Part shown: positions 8,323-17,850 of the stretch, piece after piece
Layout of the letters: each line of letters begins with the position of its first letter
Position numbering within the stretch: position 1 is the stretch's first letter
Origin: Magicicada septendecula
Taxonomy: Eukaryota > Arthropoda > Insecta > Hemiptera > Cicadidae
Direction of reading: 5' to 3'
DNA length: 64,000 nt
Assembly: GCA_034769895.1 (NCBI GenBank)
Contig: CM068371.1
Span: 398,241,469 to 398,305,468, forward strand
The notes under the pieces: generated by a model
The model's database searches: none
The model's input: only the letters and a program-made list of their open reading frames with translations
What the model was told of the DNA's origin: nothing
Program-made: the position numbers and the translations under genes

Positions 8323-8421
8323 ACGCTGTTTCTGGAAAGCCGCAGACGGTAAGTTCCAATATATTTGATTGAACAACACGTGGCTTGGTACTAAACATTT
8401 GGGATTTATTCCTTTTAAACA
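8312..8421 (+). mobile_element. Partial fourth PLE-A unit (A4)
   Basis: 110 bp identical in layout to the start of A3 (5532-5641), stopping at the bases just before the ORF1 ATG. It is followed directly by the 11-bp target duplication. Such short extra 5' segments beyond the last unit create the pseudo-LTR typical of PLEs. Confidence 0.85.
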
Positions 8422-8432
8422 TAAAATCATTA
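8422..8432. repeat. Right target-site duplication of the PLE-A cluster
   Basis: TAAAATCATTA, identical to 203-213. PLE-B sequence resumes here and matches the complement of 11920 and below. Confidence 0.88.
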
Positions 8433-8620
8433 CGGTAAAAGTGCACTTTTACGACATTTGGAAACTCACAGACGCGAACATGAAAGTTTATGTTTCTCGC
8501 GAGGACAATATCGATCGACTGCTTTCGCGTGGACAATATCGATCAACTGATTCACTGTTTATATAGCCACTGATAAACCTGTTTTGCTTATTATAGCCCG
8601 TATGTACTGTGACATTTCAT

Positions 8621-11011
8621 TTACCGGCGCCCGTGTGCAAGTATTGCCGTGTCGTACAATATGTTATGTGAAAATGTAAGTTTATCATTCAAGACATAAT
8701 CACTTTTGATTTTGGCGGCTTTATATATTTCGTATTCCTCAAGCGCGTCCATGTATTTTCCCTTCCTGCAGCAATGCAAAGGCTGGAAATTTGTCTCAAA
8801 ATCACTGTAGTTATGATTACATAGTATCAGGTGCCTGGCAAAATTAGATGTTGTTTTATGTAATTCCCTTCTGGGAAGATGTTCGTTATATCTTTCTTCA
8901 AACGGTCTGCCTGTTTGGCCTATGTAGAACATGTCGCATGAGCTGCAATTCATCTTGTAGACGCCGGTTCTTTTTCTTTCTGGTATACTGTTTTTCCGGC
9001 TAAGAAGTCTCTGAATGTTGTTATTTGTACGGAAAGTTACAATTACATGGTGTTTCTTGAGTTCGTTAACCAGAATATTTGGTAAAATGTTTGTGTAATC
9101 TCCAGATATGTATTTACTAACCGCAAGTGTGTTATCATTGTTCGACTTTTTTAATTTCTTCTCTTTGTGTTTACTTATTAATTTATCCACTAATGAACTT
9201 TTATATCCGTTAGCCGCTGCTATGTGCTTGATGGTATTAACCTCTTCAATATAGTCTTTTTCACTTAACGGTATAGTTAGCAATCTATGCACAAAACTAT
9301 TGTAAGCTGCCATTTTATGCGAGGTGGGATGATATGAATCGGCATGAATTGTGATGTCCGTTGTTGTGGCCTTTCTATAGATTTTAAATTGAAGTTTTCC
9401 TTCGTTTTTTAAAATGGTTAAATCTAAGAAATTTAATTGATTTTCTTCTTCTATTTCAGATGTGAATTTAATCTTATGGTGTATGCTGTTTATGTGACTA
9501 TTTAAGTTTTGTATTTGTCTTTTTGTTCCATTAAATATCATAAACGTATCGTCGACGTATCTACAATAAAAAATGATTTTATTCTTGTATAATTTATTCG
9601 ATATTATGTTCAAATTCTCATAATAATTTAAATAAATACCAGCTAATAGTCCTGACAGTGGCGAACCCATAGCCAGACCGTCATCTTGTGTAAAAAACCC
9701 ATTGTCAAATGTAAAGTAATTTTGTTCCAAGACGACTGTAAGTAGTTTTATAAGTTCGTTGATTTTTTGCATGCTGAGTTGAGCTACTTCCTTTAAATTG
9801 TTATTTACAATTTCTATAGTTTCCCTCACGGGGATATTAGTGTACAAATTAGTTACGTCTAACGATACCAATTTATATTGTGGTAGTATTTCTATCTTTT
9901 TAAGTTTTTCAACAAACTCATAACTGTTCTTTATACTGTAATTATTTGCTATCCTGATATTATTCTTAATTAAAGTCATTAACAATTTAGCAGCTTTGTA
10001 TCCGGGAGCTGTGGTGTAGTTTATTACTGGTCTGATTGGTGTACTTTCCTTGTGGATTTTAGGTAGTCCTGTGAATTTTGGTGCCGTGGCATTAATTGGT
10101 TTTAAATATCTGCGTGTTTTCTCATCTAACAAAAAATTACATTGATTAATGGTGTTATTCAAAGTTTTTACATAAGCCTTTGTGGGATCCCGGTCTATTT
10201 TCTTAATATTATTATTATTTATGAAATCAAATACCTTTTGAGTATAATCTCTTTTCTGCATGACCACCAATGTGTCACCCTTATCTGCCTTACTTATAAT
10301 TGCATCATTTTTCTCAAGTTTACTTTTTATGGTTTTAAGATTCATGATATCCTGCTTATATTTACTTTTTAAAAAATTGTTTTGACTTTTACATTTATTA
10401 CTACTAATTGCGTTATTGAGTTTGTTGTTGATAAAAACCCTTGCTTCATTCTGTGCAACGGAACCATTTAATCTTTTAATAGCAGCTTCAGCATTAACTA
10501 CCTCATGGACAATTTCGTTTGTCGTATTAAATCTTGGTACATTATATTTCAGACCTTTATTAAGCGTGTTTATTTCTTGGTTAGTGAACTCTATGTTGGT
10601 TGTATTCGTTACACGTTCAGAGAACACATGTTTACAATCAATTGGTCTATTTTCTTTTTTATGCTGAGTACGATATACATTTTTTATTTTCTTATTATGG
10701 GTTAATACTTTATGATAAAAATAATTGGATATTAAAGCGTTAATTTTGGTCATGATAACATCTATAACTGCAGGGTGAATTTCCTTTAACATTTCTAAAT
10801 GCGCTTTATAAAGATCCGTATTTAACCTGTTTTTCTTTTTGTATAATTGTCTAATTTCTTGCGTTAACCACAGTTTTTCTGCTATTTGTTTCGTCTTGAG
10901 TGCCGCCGGTGTTCTTGAATTAATATTTATGCGTGCATATTTTGGTATGATATTCATTTTTATACACATTTTATTAAATTTAATGTTTTGTGCAACTTTT
11001 ATTGCACAATA
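8621..11011 (-). CDS. PLE-B copy B1: reverse transcriptase with GIY-YIG endonuclease, 5'-truncated
   Basis: About 797 residues of the PLE protein in one uninterrupted frame, unlike PLE-A. Numbering from the ATG at 11065: DKG 262-264, GLPKIHK 333-339, motif A Asp near 403, GLAMGSPLSG 463-472, YVDD 503-506, LNFLDL near 544-549, GVYKM 701-705, CxxC, YIGQTGR 714-720. The frame stays open to an ATG at 11065, but its first ~17 codons are the antisense of copy B2 across the head-to-head junction and are not native; the true N-terminus is missing. The protein is clearly related to PLE-A along its length but diverged, so it is a separate family. RT and nuclease motifs look intact. Confidence 0.9.
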   Translation of the reverse strand, partial: YCAIKVAQNIKFNKMCIKMNIIPKYARININSRTPAALKTKQIAEKLWLTQEIRQLYKKKNRLNTDLYKAHLEMLKEIHPAVIDVIMTKINALISNYFYHKVLTHNKKIKNVYRTQHKKENRPIDCKHVFSERVTNTTNIEFTNQEINTLNKGLKYNVPRFNTTNEIVHEVVNAEAAIKRLNGSVAQNEARVFINNKLNNAISSNKCKSQNNFLKSKYKQDIMNLKTIKSKLEKNDAIISKADKGDTLVVMQKRDYTQKVFDFINNNNIKKIDRDPTKAYVKTLNNTINQCNFLLDEKTRRYLKPINATAPKFTGLPKIHKESTPIRPVINYTTAPGYKAAKLLMTLIKNNIRIANNYSIKNSYEFVEKLKKIEILPQYKLVSLDVTNLYTNIPVRETIEIVNNNLKEVAQLSMQKINELIKLLTVVLEQNYFTFDNGFFTQDDGLAMGSPLSGLLAGIYLNYYENLNIISNKLYKNKIIFYCRYVDDTFMIFNGTKRQIQNLNSHINSIHHKIKFTSEIEEENQLNFLDLTILKNEGKLQFKIYRKATTTDITIHADSYHPTSHKMAAYNSFVHRLLTIPLSEKDYIEEVNTIKHIAAANGYKSSLVDKLISKHKEKKLKKSNNDNTLAVSKYISGDYTNILPNILVNELKKHHVIVTFRTNNNIQRLLSRKNSIPERKRTGVYKMNCSSCDMFYIGQTGRPFEERYNEHLPRRELHKTTSNFARHLILCNHNYSDFETNFQPLHCCRKGKYMDALEEYEIYKAAKIKSDYVLNDKLTFSHNILYDTAILAHGRR

Positions 11012-11020
11012 ATTCATATC

Positions 11021-11731
11021 AATCCCACCTCGCATAAAATGGCAGCTTACAATAGTTTTGTGCATAGATTGCTAACTATACCGTTAAGTGAAAAAGACTA
11101 TATTGAAGAGGTTAATACCATCAAGCACATAGCAGCGGCTAACGGATATAAAAGTTCATTAGTGGATAAATTAATAAGTAAACACAAAGAGAAGAAATTA
11201 GAAAAGTCGAACAATGATAACACACTTGCGGTTAGTAAATACATATCTGCAGATTACACAAACATTTTACCAAATATTCTGGTTAACGAACTCAAGAAAC
11301 ACCATGTAATTGTAACTTTCCGTACAAATAACAACATTCAGAGACTTCTTAGCCGGAAAAACAGTATACCAGAAAGAAAAAGAACCGGCGTATACAAGAT
11401 GAATTGCAGCTCATGCGACATGTTCTACATAGGCCAAACAGGCAGACCGTTTGAAGAAAGATATAACGAACATCTTCCCAGAAGGGAATTACATAAAACA
11501 ACATCTAATTTTGCCAGGCACCTGATACTATGTAATCATAACTACAGTGATTTTGAGACAAATTTCCAGCCTTTGCATTGCTGCAGGAAGGGAAAATACA
11601 TGGACACGCTTGAGGAATACGAAATATATAAAGCCGTCAAAATCAACAGTGATTATGTCTTGAATGATAAACTTACATTTTCACATAACATATTGTACGA
11701 CACGGCAATACTTGCACACGGGCGCCGGTAA
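11021..11731 (+). CDS. PLE-B copy B2: GIY-YIG endonuclease end of the PLE protein (5'-truncated)
   Basis: C-terminal about 236 residues, from the PTSHKMAAYNS block onward. They include GVYKM, the CxxC pair and YIGQTGR, then the conserved tail ending GRR. All RT catalytic motifs are lost to 5' truncation. It is near-identical to B1 (a few changes such as Lys/Glu, Gly/Ala and Ala/Thr). It could encode a free-standing nuclease domain only if read from an upstream in-frame start near 10988, which is non-native sequence. Confidence 0.88.
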   Translation, partial: NPTSHKMAAYNSFVHRLLTIPLSEKDYIEEVNTIKHIAAANGYKSSLVDKLISKHKEKKLEKSNNDNTLAVSKYISADYTNILPNILVNELKKHHVIVTFRTNNNIQRLLSRKNSIPERKRTGVYKMNCSSCDMFYIGQTGRPFEERYNEHLPRRELHKTTSNFARHLILCNHNYSDFETNFQPLHCCRKGKYMDTLEEYEIYKAVKINSDYVLNDKLTFSHNILYDTAILAHGRR

Positions 11732-11965
11732 ATGAAATGTCACAGTACATACGGGCTATAATAAGCAAAACAGGTTTATCAGTGGCTATATAAACAGTGA
11801 ATCAGTTGATCGATATTGTCCACGCGAAAGCAGTCGATCGATATTGTCCTCGCGAGAAACATAAACTTTCATGTTCGCGTCTGTGAGTTTCCAAATGTCG
11901 TAAAAGTGCACTTTTACCGTAATGATTTTAGTGTTTTAAAGTTTTTAACGATCTCCTATGAGTGA

Positions 11966-12017
11966 TTAAGAATTCTGAAGATGGCAATTCGTTGCCGAAA
12001 CGCGTCAAAATAAGACG
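11966..12017 (+). ncRNA. Hammerhead ribozyme, PLE-B copy B2
   Basis: CTGAAGA at 11975-11981; stem II GGCAA/TTGCC within 11983-11996 around a short loop; GAAA at 11997-12000; palindromic CGCG 12001-12004; TC 12005-12006 giving a GUC cleavage triplet. Stem I pairing is short and interrupted (AATT-side with AAAATAA-side). The N in CUGANGA is A here. Cleavage is predicted after 12006, 58 bp before the element end. Confidence 0.72.
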
Positions 12018-12064
12018 AGAAAAACGGAGTCGCACGACGGATTTATGGTAAATATCTATTATAT

Positions 12065-12076
12065 TAAGAAAACTTT
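12065..12076. repeat. Right candidate target-site duplication of the PLE-B pair
   Basis: TAAGAAAACTTT, the same as at 15-26. It abuts the last base shared by the two PLE-B 3' ends. Confidence 0.55.
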
Positions 12077-12084
12077 GTTACACC

Positions 12085-12360
12085 CGTATAGGAGGACGGA
12101 TCCATACATATCATGTAGCTAATCTCTCTCCGAGTCGGAGGCCTGGTGTTCTATAAGTGAGAAGTCACTTAATTTTGAGAAACCCAGACCGAACCATCGG
12201 TTGCTTTAACCACCTCCTCATCGAGGTACAAAGTTTGATTGACCCAACAGCCGAAATATTAGAAGTCCTTTACTCTTTCTACAGGTTCATTATCAAACTG
12301 GCTATACATTAGGTTTACTTATAACGATAAATTTAGTTTTATTAACGTTAATTTTGAGTC
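12085..12360 (-). pseudogene. LINE reverse transcriptase relic
   Basis: Reading the minus strand gives broken frames that spell a recognisable LINE RT palm/thumb stretch: a LKINVNKTKFIVISK-like block followed by VNQTLYLDEEV, where live LINEs have a LGxWxNE...DEEI pattern. Several stops and frame changes show it is dead. The clade cannot be assigned by eye. Confidence 0.55.
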
Positions 12361-13033
12361 CGAATTTTTTACTTATTTATAATAGCGGAGTTCTAGGATG
12401 GAATCGGCCAGTATCGGAGTTCGGCCAGTACCGCGATATCGGACTTTGCTAATTGTCTCCCCTCCTATATATCCACATTTGTACAGATGTTATCAGTGTA
12501 TATTTAACAAAGTTGCAGACAGTACACTACCTTATTGCGCTCCTCTTTAAATTGATATTTGTTGTGTTTCATCTTTTAGATTTACAGTGGTATGTTGATT
12601 CCAGTACAAATTGGTTAAAAGTCAAAAGTAAACACACATGTGATCTGTCCTGACTGTGTTTATTTTATATTTTAATCATGATGGCCGTTAATTTTCGTTT
12701 TTGAGGATCTTTATTGGGATTATTTTTACAGCCTGATGATGATTTACAGCCTGATTGAAACGCGTCGCTGTATTAAAAACAAAGTCCAAACGGAGTATAA
12801 GAAAAGTACTTGATTCTATTTGTATTTGTTGTCTAAATAGTCAGAACGAGTTAAATTGATCAGATCTAAATTATAAAATAACAAATTACGGTAAATGAAG
12901 AGCTACAAAAAATTGTAAATTTATTAATTTGCCTTGCTTTGAAGACATACGAAAATTAATAGTCTCTACTAAAAGCGAATGAATAGTACCGTGAAAAAGT
13001 GTGGTATCCAGGGGGGCACTACAATCCAAGGAA
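12361..13033. other. Unassigned stretch with one hammerhead-like remnant
   Basis: No supported gene. At 12723-12779 there is a hammerhead-like layout: TACAGC (12727-12732) pairs with GCTGTA (12767-12772), with CTGATGA at 12733-12739 and GAAACGCGTC at 12757-12766. Stem II is poor and appears damaged by a short local duplication of TTTACAGCCTGAT. Probably a decayed PLE pseudo-LTR. Confidence 0.4.
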
Positions 13034-13067
13034 TATAAATACAAGATTTCGAAGAGGGCAGTTCAGT
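13034..13067 (+). promoter_or_regulatory. Candidate TATA/initiator core promoter
   Basis: TATAAATA at 13034-13041 and an arthropod-type initiator TCAGTT at 13063-13068 lie about 31 bp apart, the canonical spacing. What follows to about 13530 could be an untranslated first exon, ending at a GTAAGT donor-like site (13531-13536), or an LTR-element leader. The only sizeable reading frame downstream (13138-13365, 75 codons without an ATG start) matches no family I recognise. Confidence 0.35.
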
Positions 13068-13888
13068 TAGACCTCGCGATATTAATGTGCTGTTCGGAGT
13101 GATTGTTATTGTGACTGGCGGGTTATTGTGTTAATTAGTGCCAAAACTGGACAAACTTAACTTGCATTGTTGTATACGAATGCCTTTGTCGTTTTCTAAT
13201 ATTGTTGTTGTTTTAGTTAAAGTTATAATTAGCGATTTCACTTATGTCAATGATTCTGTTTCCACTGTACAGCACGCCGATCCATGCGACAGTCGTAAGC
13301 TTTTCCAGTGCATTTGTCAGGATAAACTGAATTTGTATGTGGGACAACATGTGAAGGGAACCTGAAGCATATAGTGTGAAAGTGAAAGAGGCGTGCGGCA
13401 AGCATACTGGATATCATCCATTGCGTTTAACTTTACGGAGAATAATTAGCTAAGAAAACCTTGGAAGGAGTCGATAACTTCATGATAGACCTCCTCCTGA
13501 ATCGTAACTTCCCATCTGCGTTCTGGTCTTTCTGTAAGTGTATTTTCTTTAGATTCTAGCATTAAGAAGTTTCAGTGAATCATCCTAAACGCTGAATTCT
13601 TCTAACAGGAATAATGTATTTTTGTGCAATATATAATTTTACACAGTTATTTTCTACGGATTGTATAGTTCATGGTCATGTTTTTCCTCATCCGCTATTG
13701 TTGAAAAGCGAAACGAGTTATCATTTTTAACTGGACCGTTTGCGATATACCTGTCTCTATACTATCTTCTGTCAGTCTATCTATCCATCTATTTGGGACA
13801 TGTCTCACAATAACTTTCGATTGCATCAACTGATTCTCGTAAATCTTGGCAAGCGTGTCCTATACTTTTTTACCTTACAAAACCGTAC
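13068..13888. other. Unassigned region downstream of the candidate promoter
   Basis: No protein family was recognised in any frame. It holds a GTAAGT donor-like site at 13531 and ordinary AT-rich sequence. It could be a 5' untranslated exon plus intron, or decayed transposon leader. Confidence 0.3.
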
Positions 13889-13889
13889 T

Positions 13890-14360
13890 TGTAGGTAGGC
13901 GGGTGGCAAAAGTGTGAGGGGTCAAAATTGTGATAAACCCTTTAATAATTTTTATAAAATTGTGAAAATCCACGTAAGGTATCAAATTAAAGAGAATTTT
14001 AACCACACTCTGAATACAACGTACAGTTTTGGAAATTTCAAAACTTTATGATACCGGGTTGTAAAAAACGGATCAAAATTTTCTAAACATTGTACAATCC
14101 TTTCCTGGGTGTCACAAAGAAAATGTAAACCGAAATCTGAGCGTATCATTTACTATGAATTTCTTTTAAATTTACAATCACTATAGGACGAAAATGGAAA
14201 TCAAAATTTAAGAAAATTGTAAAAGTCCATGTGGGGTGTTAAGTTATTAGAAATTGTATTTGACAGAATTAATGTCTCTCAACGCTCCTTCTAAATTTTA
14301 GATCGCCTTCAAGAGTAAGCTATTTTTAAAAAAATGTTATAGGCCTATATTGTTATCAGT
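13890..14360. repeat. Degenerate dispersed repeat with ~100-130-bp internal units
   Basis: Phrases such as AATTGTGAAAATCCACGTA, a GGTATCAA...AAAGAGAATTTTAA block and AATGTCTCTCAACG recur, diverged, at 49.5-50.2 kb. Within the segment the AAAATTGTRAAAxTCCA phrase recurs about every 250 bp. This is a repeat family, with no coding sign. Confidence 0.55.
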
Positions 14361-15420
14361 TATGTCTGTTTATGAAAAGTGTTAGATATAAGCCTTCAGA
14401 TATATATGAAAAAATACATAAACTTAAAAGCTAGGACTAAATTATTTGCAATTTACGTATTATAAATAAATGCGTAAATAATGCGTATGTAGTTATAAAT
14501 TCGAGTGAAAGCCAATGGAGTAGCTTGGAATTGTGTTCTTCTTGGAATTTTTTTAATTTTCTTCTTTACATCTGTTAGTTTATTTTTAAAAAATAGTAGA
14601 GCAATCGGTGTTTCCGTGATTTTTCTGATAATTTAAAAAATGATCTAATACTGACGTTTAGCTACTAATTATCTGTATTTTGTTCAAAGCAGTGACCGAG
14701 TCTGCAGCTCAGAGAGCTTACTAATCCTTAATAGGGTCTAATATTCTTCTCAATATTTTTTTATCGAAGATATCAACTGTGTTTTAAATTTTCTGTTTTA
14801 TAACCCATAATTCGCTTCCATAGTTTACGTTGCAGTGGTTTTTCAGACAGGCAGTTTGGAGTTTTTATTGATGCAATTCCGTTTAAAAATACCGCCTAAT
14901 ATAAAGTATATCCTGTTGACTAAAATTTCTCTGTGAGATTTGAAATCATCATCACAATTTTTAATAATGTCTATCCCTATTTATCTCTTGACGACAATTA
15001 ATGTTTCGGTCTTCAGATAACTACAGATACCATAGCGGCGGCTTTAGTACGACTAATCGGCATACGCTGTCATTTGAACCGTTTTGTTACTCAACAAATT
15101 GTTCCTCTCTGTATTGTATCCAATCCAATCCAATCCTAGGTGGAGCAGGTGGACGTGCCTCAGTGGTTGCAGTGTCCGGGTAAACCCGATGCTACAGGTA
15201 CCCTGAGTAGCCAGTGCTTGCTTAAGGATGAGTCCTCCTAGGTTGGAGGGATGGAGCCAGTAAGGTTAGTAAGGTTCTGGACTGCAGAGCGATTCACAAC
15301 GGTTTTTTTCATGGATTGAGACGGACAATGACAGAAGACGAAACGAAGGTTAAGAATGTTATTTTTGTTTTTTTTTTTTAACTTGAAGAGAAAGGAATAA
15401 CTGATTTGTATAATGCAGAG
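14361..15420. other. Unassigned AT-rich spacer
   Basis: No coding or structural feature is supported. Around 15150-15175 a phrase close to a tRNA box A (GTGCCTCAGTGGTTG) appears without a convincing box B, so a tRNA-derived SINE is only a weak possibility. A CCAAT-type short repeat lies at 15117-15136. Confidence 0.3.
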
Positions 15421-15975
15421 TTACTGTTTCGTGGAAAAGGTGGATGGGTGGTCAAGCGACGCAAGGACGGCGGTGTGGGGCAAAAGATTGCTTACGGGGG
15501 GTCGTCGAGTAAGGCTCGAGGACACTAAGTCTTCGTGGACCTGAGCCTTTGTCTGCTCTAAGTCGGCGGAGATGAGGATAGGGCGAGGTAGAGGCTCCTG
15601 TGAACAGTTTGAGCGCAAGGGAGCGGACAAACTCGTCAACGGAAGGAACCTTCAAGCCTCGCCTGACAGCGTCATTGCAAATGTACAGAGAGAATTGGAG
15701 ATGTAACGGAGGATTCGGGATTGGAATTCTTCCAACCCCCCCCCCCCCAATACGTAGGGCCAAAGAAGAGACCAAAATTCGGGCGCTGCGTATGTCAGGG
15801 TGGGTCTAAGAAAGAGCAGATAAATAAAGAGTTTACTGCGCACTGGCACTGAACTTCGATTAGTCAAAAAAGGAAACAGCTTGGCTTTGACGCCTCGGGA
15901 TCGCTGGTGCTCTGTGAGGCGTGGGCTGCGAAGCTAAGGCGCCGGTCAAGAGTGAAGCCCAAATACTTCACAGAC
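15421..15975 (-). pseudogene. Jockey-like LINE reverse transcriptase relic
   Basis: Minus-strand frames, broken several times, show in order a VKYFG/TLDRRL-like block, then FLRPTLTYAAPEFW, then RILRYISNSL, then LKVPSVDEFVRSLALKLF. This is the order and spacing of the C-terminal RT region of Jockey-group non-LTR retrotransposons (VKYLGxxLDxRL ... RPxxTYAAPxW ... LxIPxxxEFIxxLAxxFF). Stops, indels and a C-run at 15737-15748 show it is inactive. It is GC-richer than its surroundings, consistent with recent arrival relative to the flanks. Confidence 0.75.
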
Positions 15976-17010
15976 CTTTCTCTGTATTACTACTTGAGCG
16001 AATATAAATATGTAAAGTTAGATTTCGATTTCCGGTGACAAATGTTGTAGCACGAGCTGCCCGCAGATATTGTGGGTTTGTAAATGTAAACAGCTTCCTG
16101 CATGATTGAGTCTGCGGCTACCGACATTTGTTCCCATAGGTACAGAATATTTACTTTGCAGTTACGTTTGACTAAACGCAAATAACGAAACCACTGTTCT
16201 ACTTTACATTGTTTGAGAATGAAAGTACTGATATTTTTTATTTTCGGAAACTTGAAACGACTAGTGAACTCTGGTATTAAAATATCACGAAACAAATAGG
16301 CTCATTTAATTTATTTTTGTCAACAACTTACACATTGTTGAGGGCTTGCTGACTCATCAGACAACAGTTACAGAATATCCCGCAAATTTCTACATTCAAT
16401 ATTACCATTGAGTATTCATATTGTCGAGTTATTTTTTTTGATTTGTTTATAATATTGTATTAAAATTCTGTGCGTATAAAAATTGACGTTTGGCCGTTAT
16501 TTGGTGCGTGTGTAGTTGCATTGGTTTTTTTAGATATAGTGTCTTACATGTTGGTGAGTAAAGCCAGCCAACAAATTTTATGTATATTATTACTTCGTTC
16601 TAAAATTTATTACATCAAGTTTCAATACATAAAATTCATTTCTATTATGATATTCTATATTTATATTCTCTTTTTATTGTGAATACATGCATATATTTAA
16701 AAACACAAGCACGTGTTCTCACCCCCGCGCGCGCGCGCGCACACATACATTTTTCTTTATTTATTTATTTTATTTAGAATGTTGAAAAAAATGTTTTAAT
16801 CTATTTCAGTTCCTTATTAACGTGCATATTCCGTTGAAATATGCACAACTTTGAAGGTATCAAACAGACATTGGTTCAGCGAAATACGCATGTGTGTAAG
16901 GAAGTAAGTACTTGTATTTGAAACTTTAGAAATAAAATAAAAGAAACAATCATATAATTGGTAAATGAACTAAGCTTTCACATTCACGTGCCGGTGTTTA
17001 CATTATCACA
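15976..17010. other. Unassigned spacer with (CG)n/(CA)n tract
   Basis: No gene is supported. An alternating CGCGCG...CACACA tract at 16726-16748, a Z-DNA-prone simple repeat, is followed by a TTTA-rich stretch at 16755-16775. Confidence 0.4.
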
Positions 17011-17015
17011 ATTTT

Positions 17016-17100
17016 CCGAGCTGTTAGGCCGTGGTGTAGGTTGTTCATGTTTATCCCCACACGTTTCGTCCATACCGATGGCGGACATCCTCAGTGGGAC
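17016..17100 (-). repeat. Short repeat copy 1 with hammerhead-like core
   Basis: Plus-strand phrase CTGTTAGGCCGTGGT (17021-17035) is followed by the complement of a hammerhead: minus-strand CTGAGGA at 17094-17088, an inner stem CCAT/ATGG with closing GT/AC pairs, then GAAA at 17067-17064 and CGTG. The expected UH before stem I is UG here, so activity is doubtful. The same phrase recurs at 17767 and, diverged, at 44725. It fits a retrozyme-like or PLE pseudo-LTR-derived repeat. Confidence 0.45.
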
Positions 17101-17131
17101 GGGAACACAGATTACAACCACCTTATTCAAC

Positions 17132-17133
<2 letters not shown>

Positions 17134-17200
<67 letters not shown>

Positions 17201-17208
17201 CTCCTCAC
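17134..17208. repeat. (GT)n microsatellite
   Basis: Uninterrupted GT dinucleotides for about 75 bp. Reading frames here are repeat artefacts. Confidence 0.95.
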
Positions 17209-17764
17209 TACTCCACTGACAAGTCATTCGCTGGGTGTGACTTCGTCATAGGGTAAACAGAGTTAGTAACAAGGCATCACCTACACGCTATTGTTGTTCT
17301 GCCTCCTCGTCATCCACATACAATTGAGTTTAAGTCTGACGCAGTGGTATGAATGCAATCCAACAGACCGTAAGCCATATGTTTTAAAGATTGTTCAGTA
17401 TTACAACTTACAACTTCGCAGACTTAACACCTTTAATTATAAAAGGCTACGTATTCAATTAAAATTTTAAAATAAGTCAAAAAAATTTCTCTTTTCACAG
17501 CAAACTCTGTATTGAAGAAAGCAAAGCTATTTGTCTAACGCTGACTGTATAGACAGACTGCAAACTAAATTACTGGCTGAACACGCAGAGTGTCAGAGGA
17601 TACCTTTGATCTGTATAAATTATTCACAACATACATAAATCGCGTTTAAAAATACTGTTTATTATAATACACCGTGTTTTTACTGAACTAAGTTCTGTAA
17701 AACTTAAAAGTTTTAATCTATATCATAAGCTCACACGGCCGGTGTCAATATGTGATTATAAACT

Positions 17765-17850
17765 GGGCTGTTAGGCCGTGGTCGGTAGCGTCATCGTCGG
17801 CTACGTTTCAACCCCACCCTCGGGGATATCGACAGAGTGTTACACAAATA
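17765..17850 (-). repeat. Short repeat copy 2 with decayed hammerhead-like core
   Basis: GGGCTGTTAGGCCGTGGT at 17765-17782 repeats the phrase at 17.02 kb. On the minus strand, CCCC/GGGG stem II and GAAACGTA follow, but the CTGANGA core reads CTGTCGA and stem I does not pair. A dead relative of copy 1. Confidence 0.4.

Larger units (their letters stand above)
214..8421. mobile_element. PLE-A cluster: inverted copy plus tandem dimer, inserted into PLE-B
   Basis: About 8.2 kb bounded by 11-bp direct repeats. It contains A1 (minus), then head to head A2 and A3 (plus, tandem, period 2780 bp) and a 110-bp partial fourth unit A4. A1 position x matches A2 position 5803-x. The copies differ by only a handful of substitutions, so amplification was recent. 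Unit boundaries coincide with the hammerhead cleavage sites at 5531/5532 and 8311/8312. Both outer ends are 3' ends followed by a short stretch of the next unit, which is the pseudo-LTR arrangement of PLEs. Confidence 0.9.
27..12064. mobile_element. PLE-B: head-to-head Penelope-like element pair, interrupted by PLE-A
   Basis: Two copies of one PLE family lie in inverted orientation with their 3' ends outward. B1 is on the minus strand (11011 down to 8433, continuing at 213 down to about 27). B2 is on the plus strand (11012-12064). Positions x and 20352-x correspond between B1 and B2 along the shared 3' part almost without gaps. The left outer segment 70-211 is the reverse complement of 11922-12063, which shows that 214-8421 was inserted later into the B1 3' region. 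Both copies are 5'-truncated and meet near 11012 at a short stretch similar in both parents. PLEs are known for inverted and tandem partial copies. Confidence 0.85.

Noticed and set aside
214..8421. Interpreting the A1-A2 inverted pair as a giant DNA-transposon TIR structure
   Set aside because: Arms encode RT and GIY-YIG, the TSD is 11 bp, and ribozymes mark unit ends; PLE biology explains it better.
13138..13401. 75-codon frame with Cys residues, considered as a chitin-binding-type exon
   Set aside because: Cys spacing and aromatic pattern do not fit; no ATG start; antisense frame of equal length exists.
15145..15200. tRNA-like box A (GTGCCTCAGTGGTTG) suggesting a SINE
   Set aside because: No credible box B or SINE tail; kept only as a remark.
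16958..17256. Frames with Cys-Val or Thr-His runs
   Set aside because: Translation of the (GT)n microsatellite in both strands.
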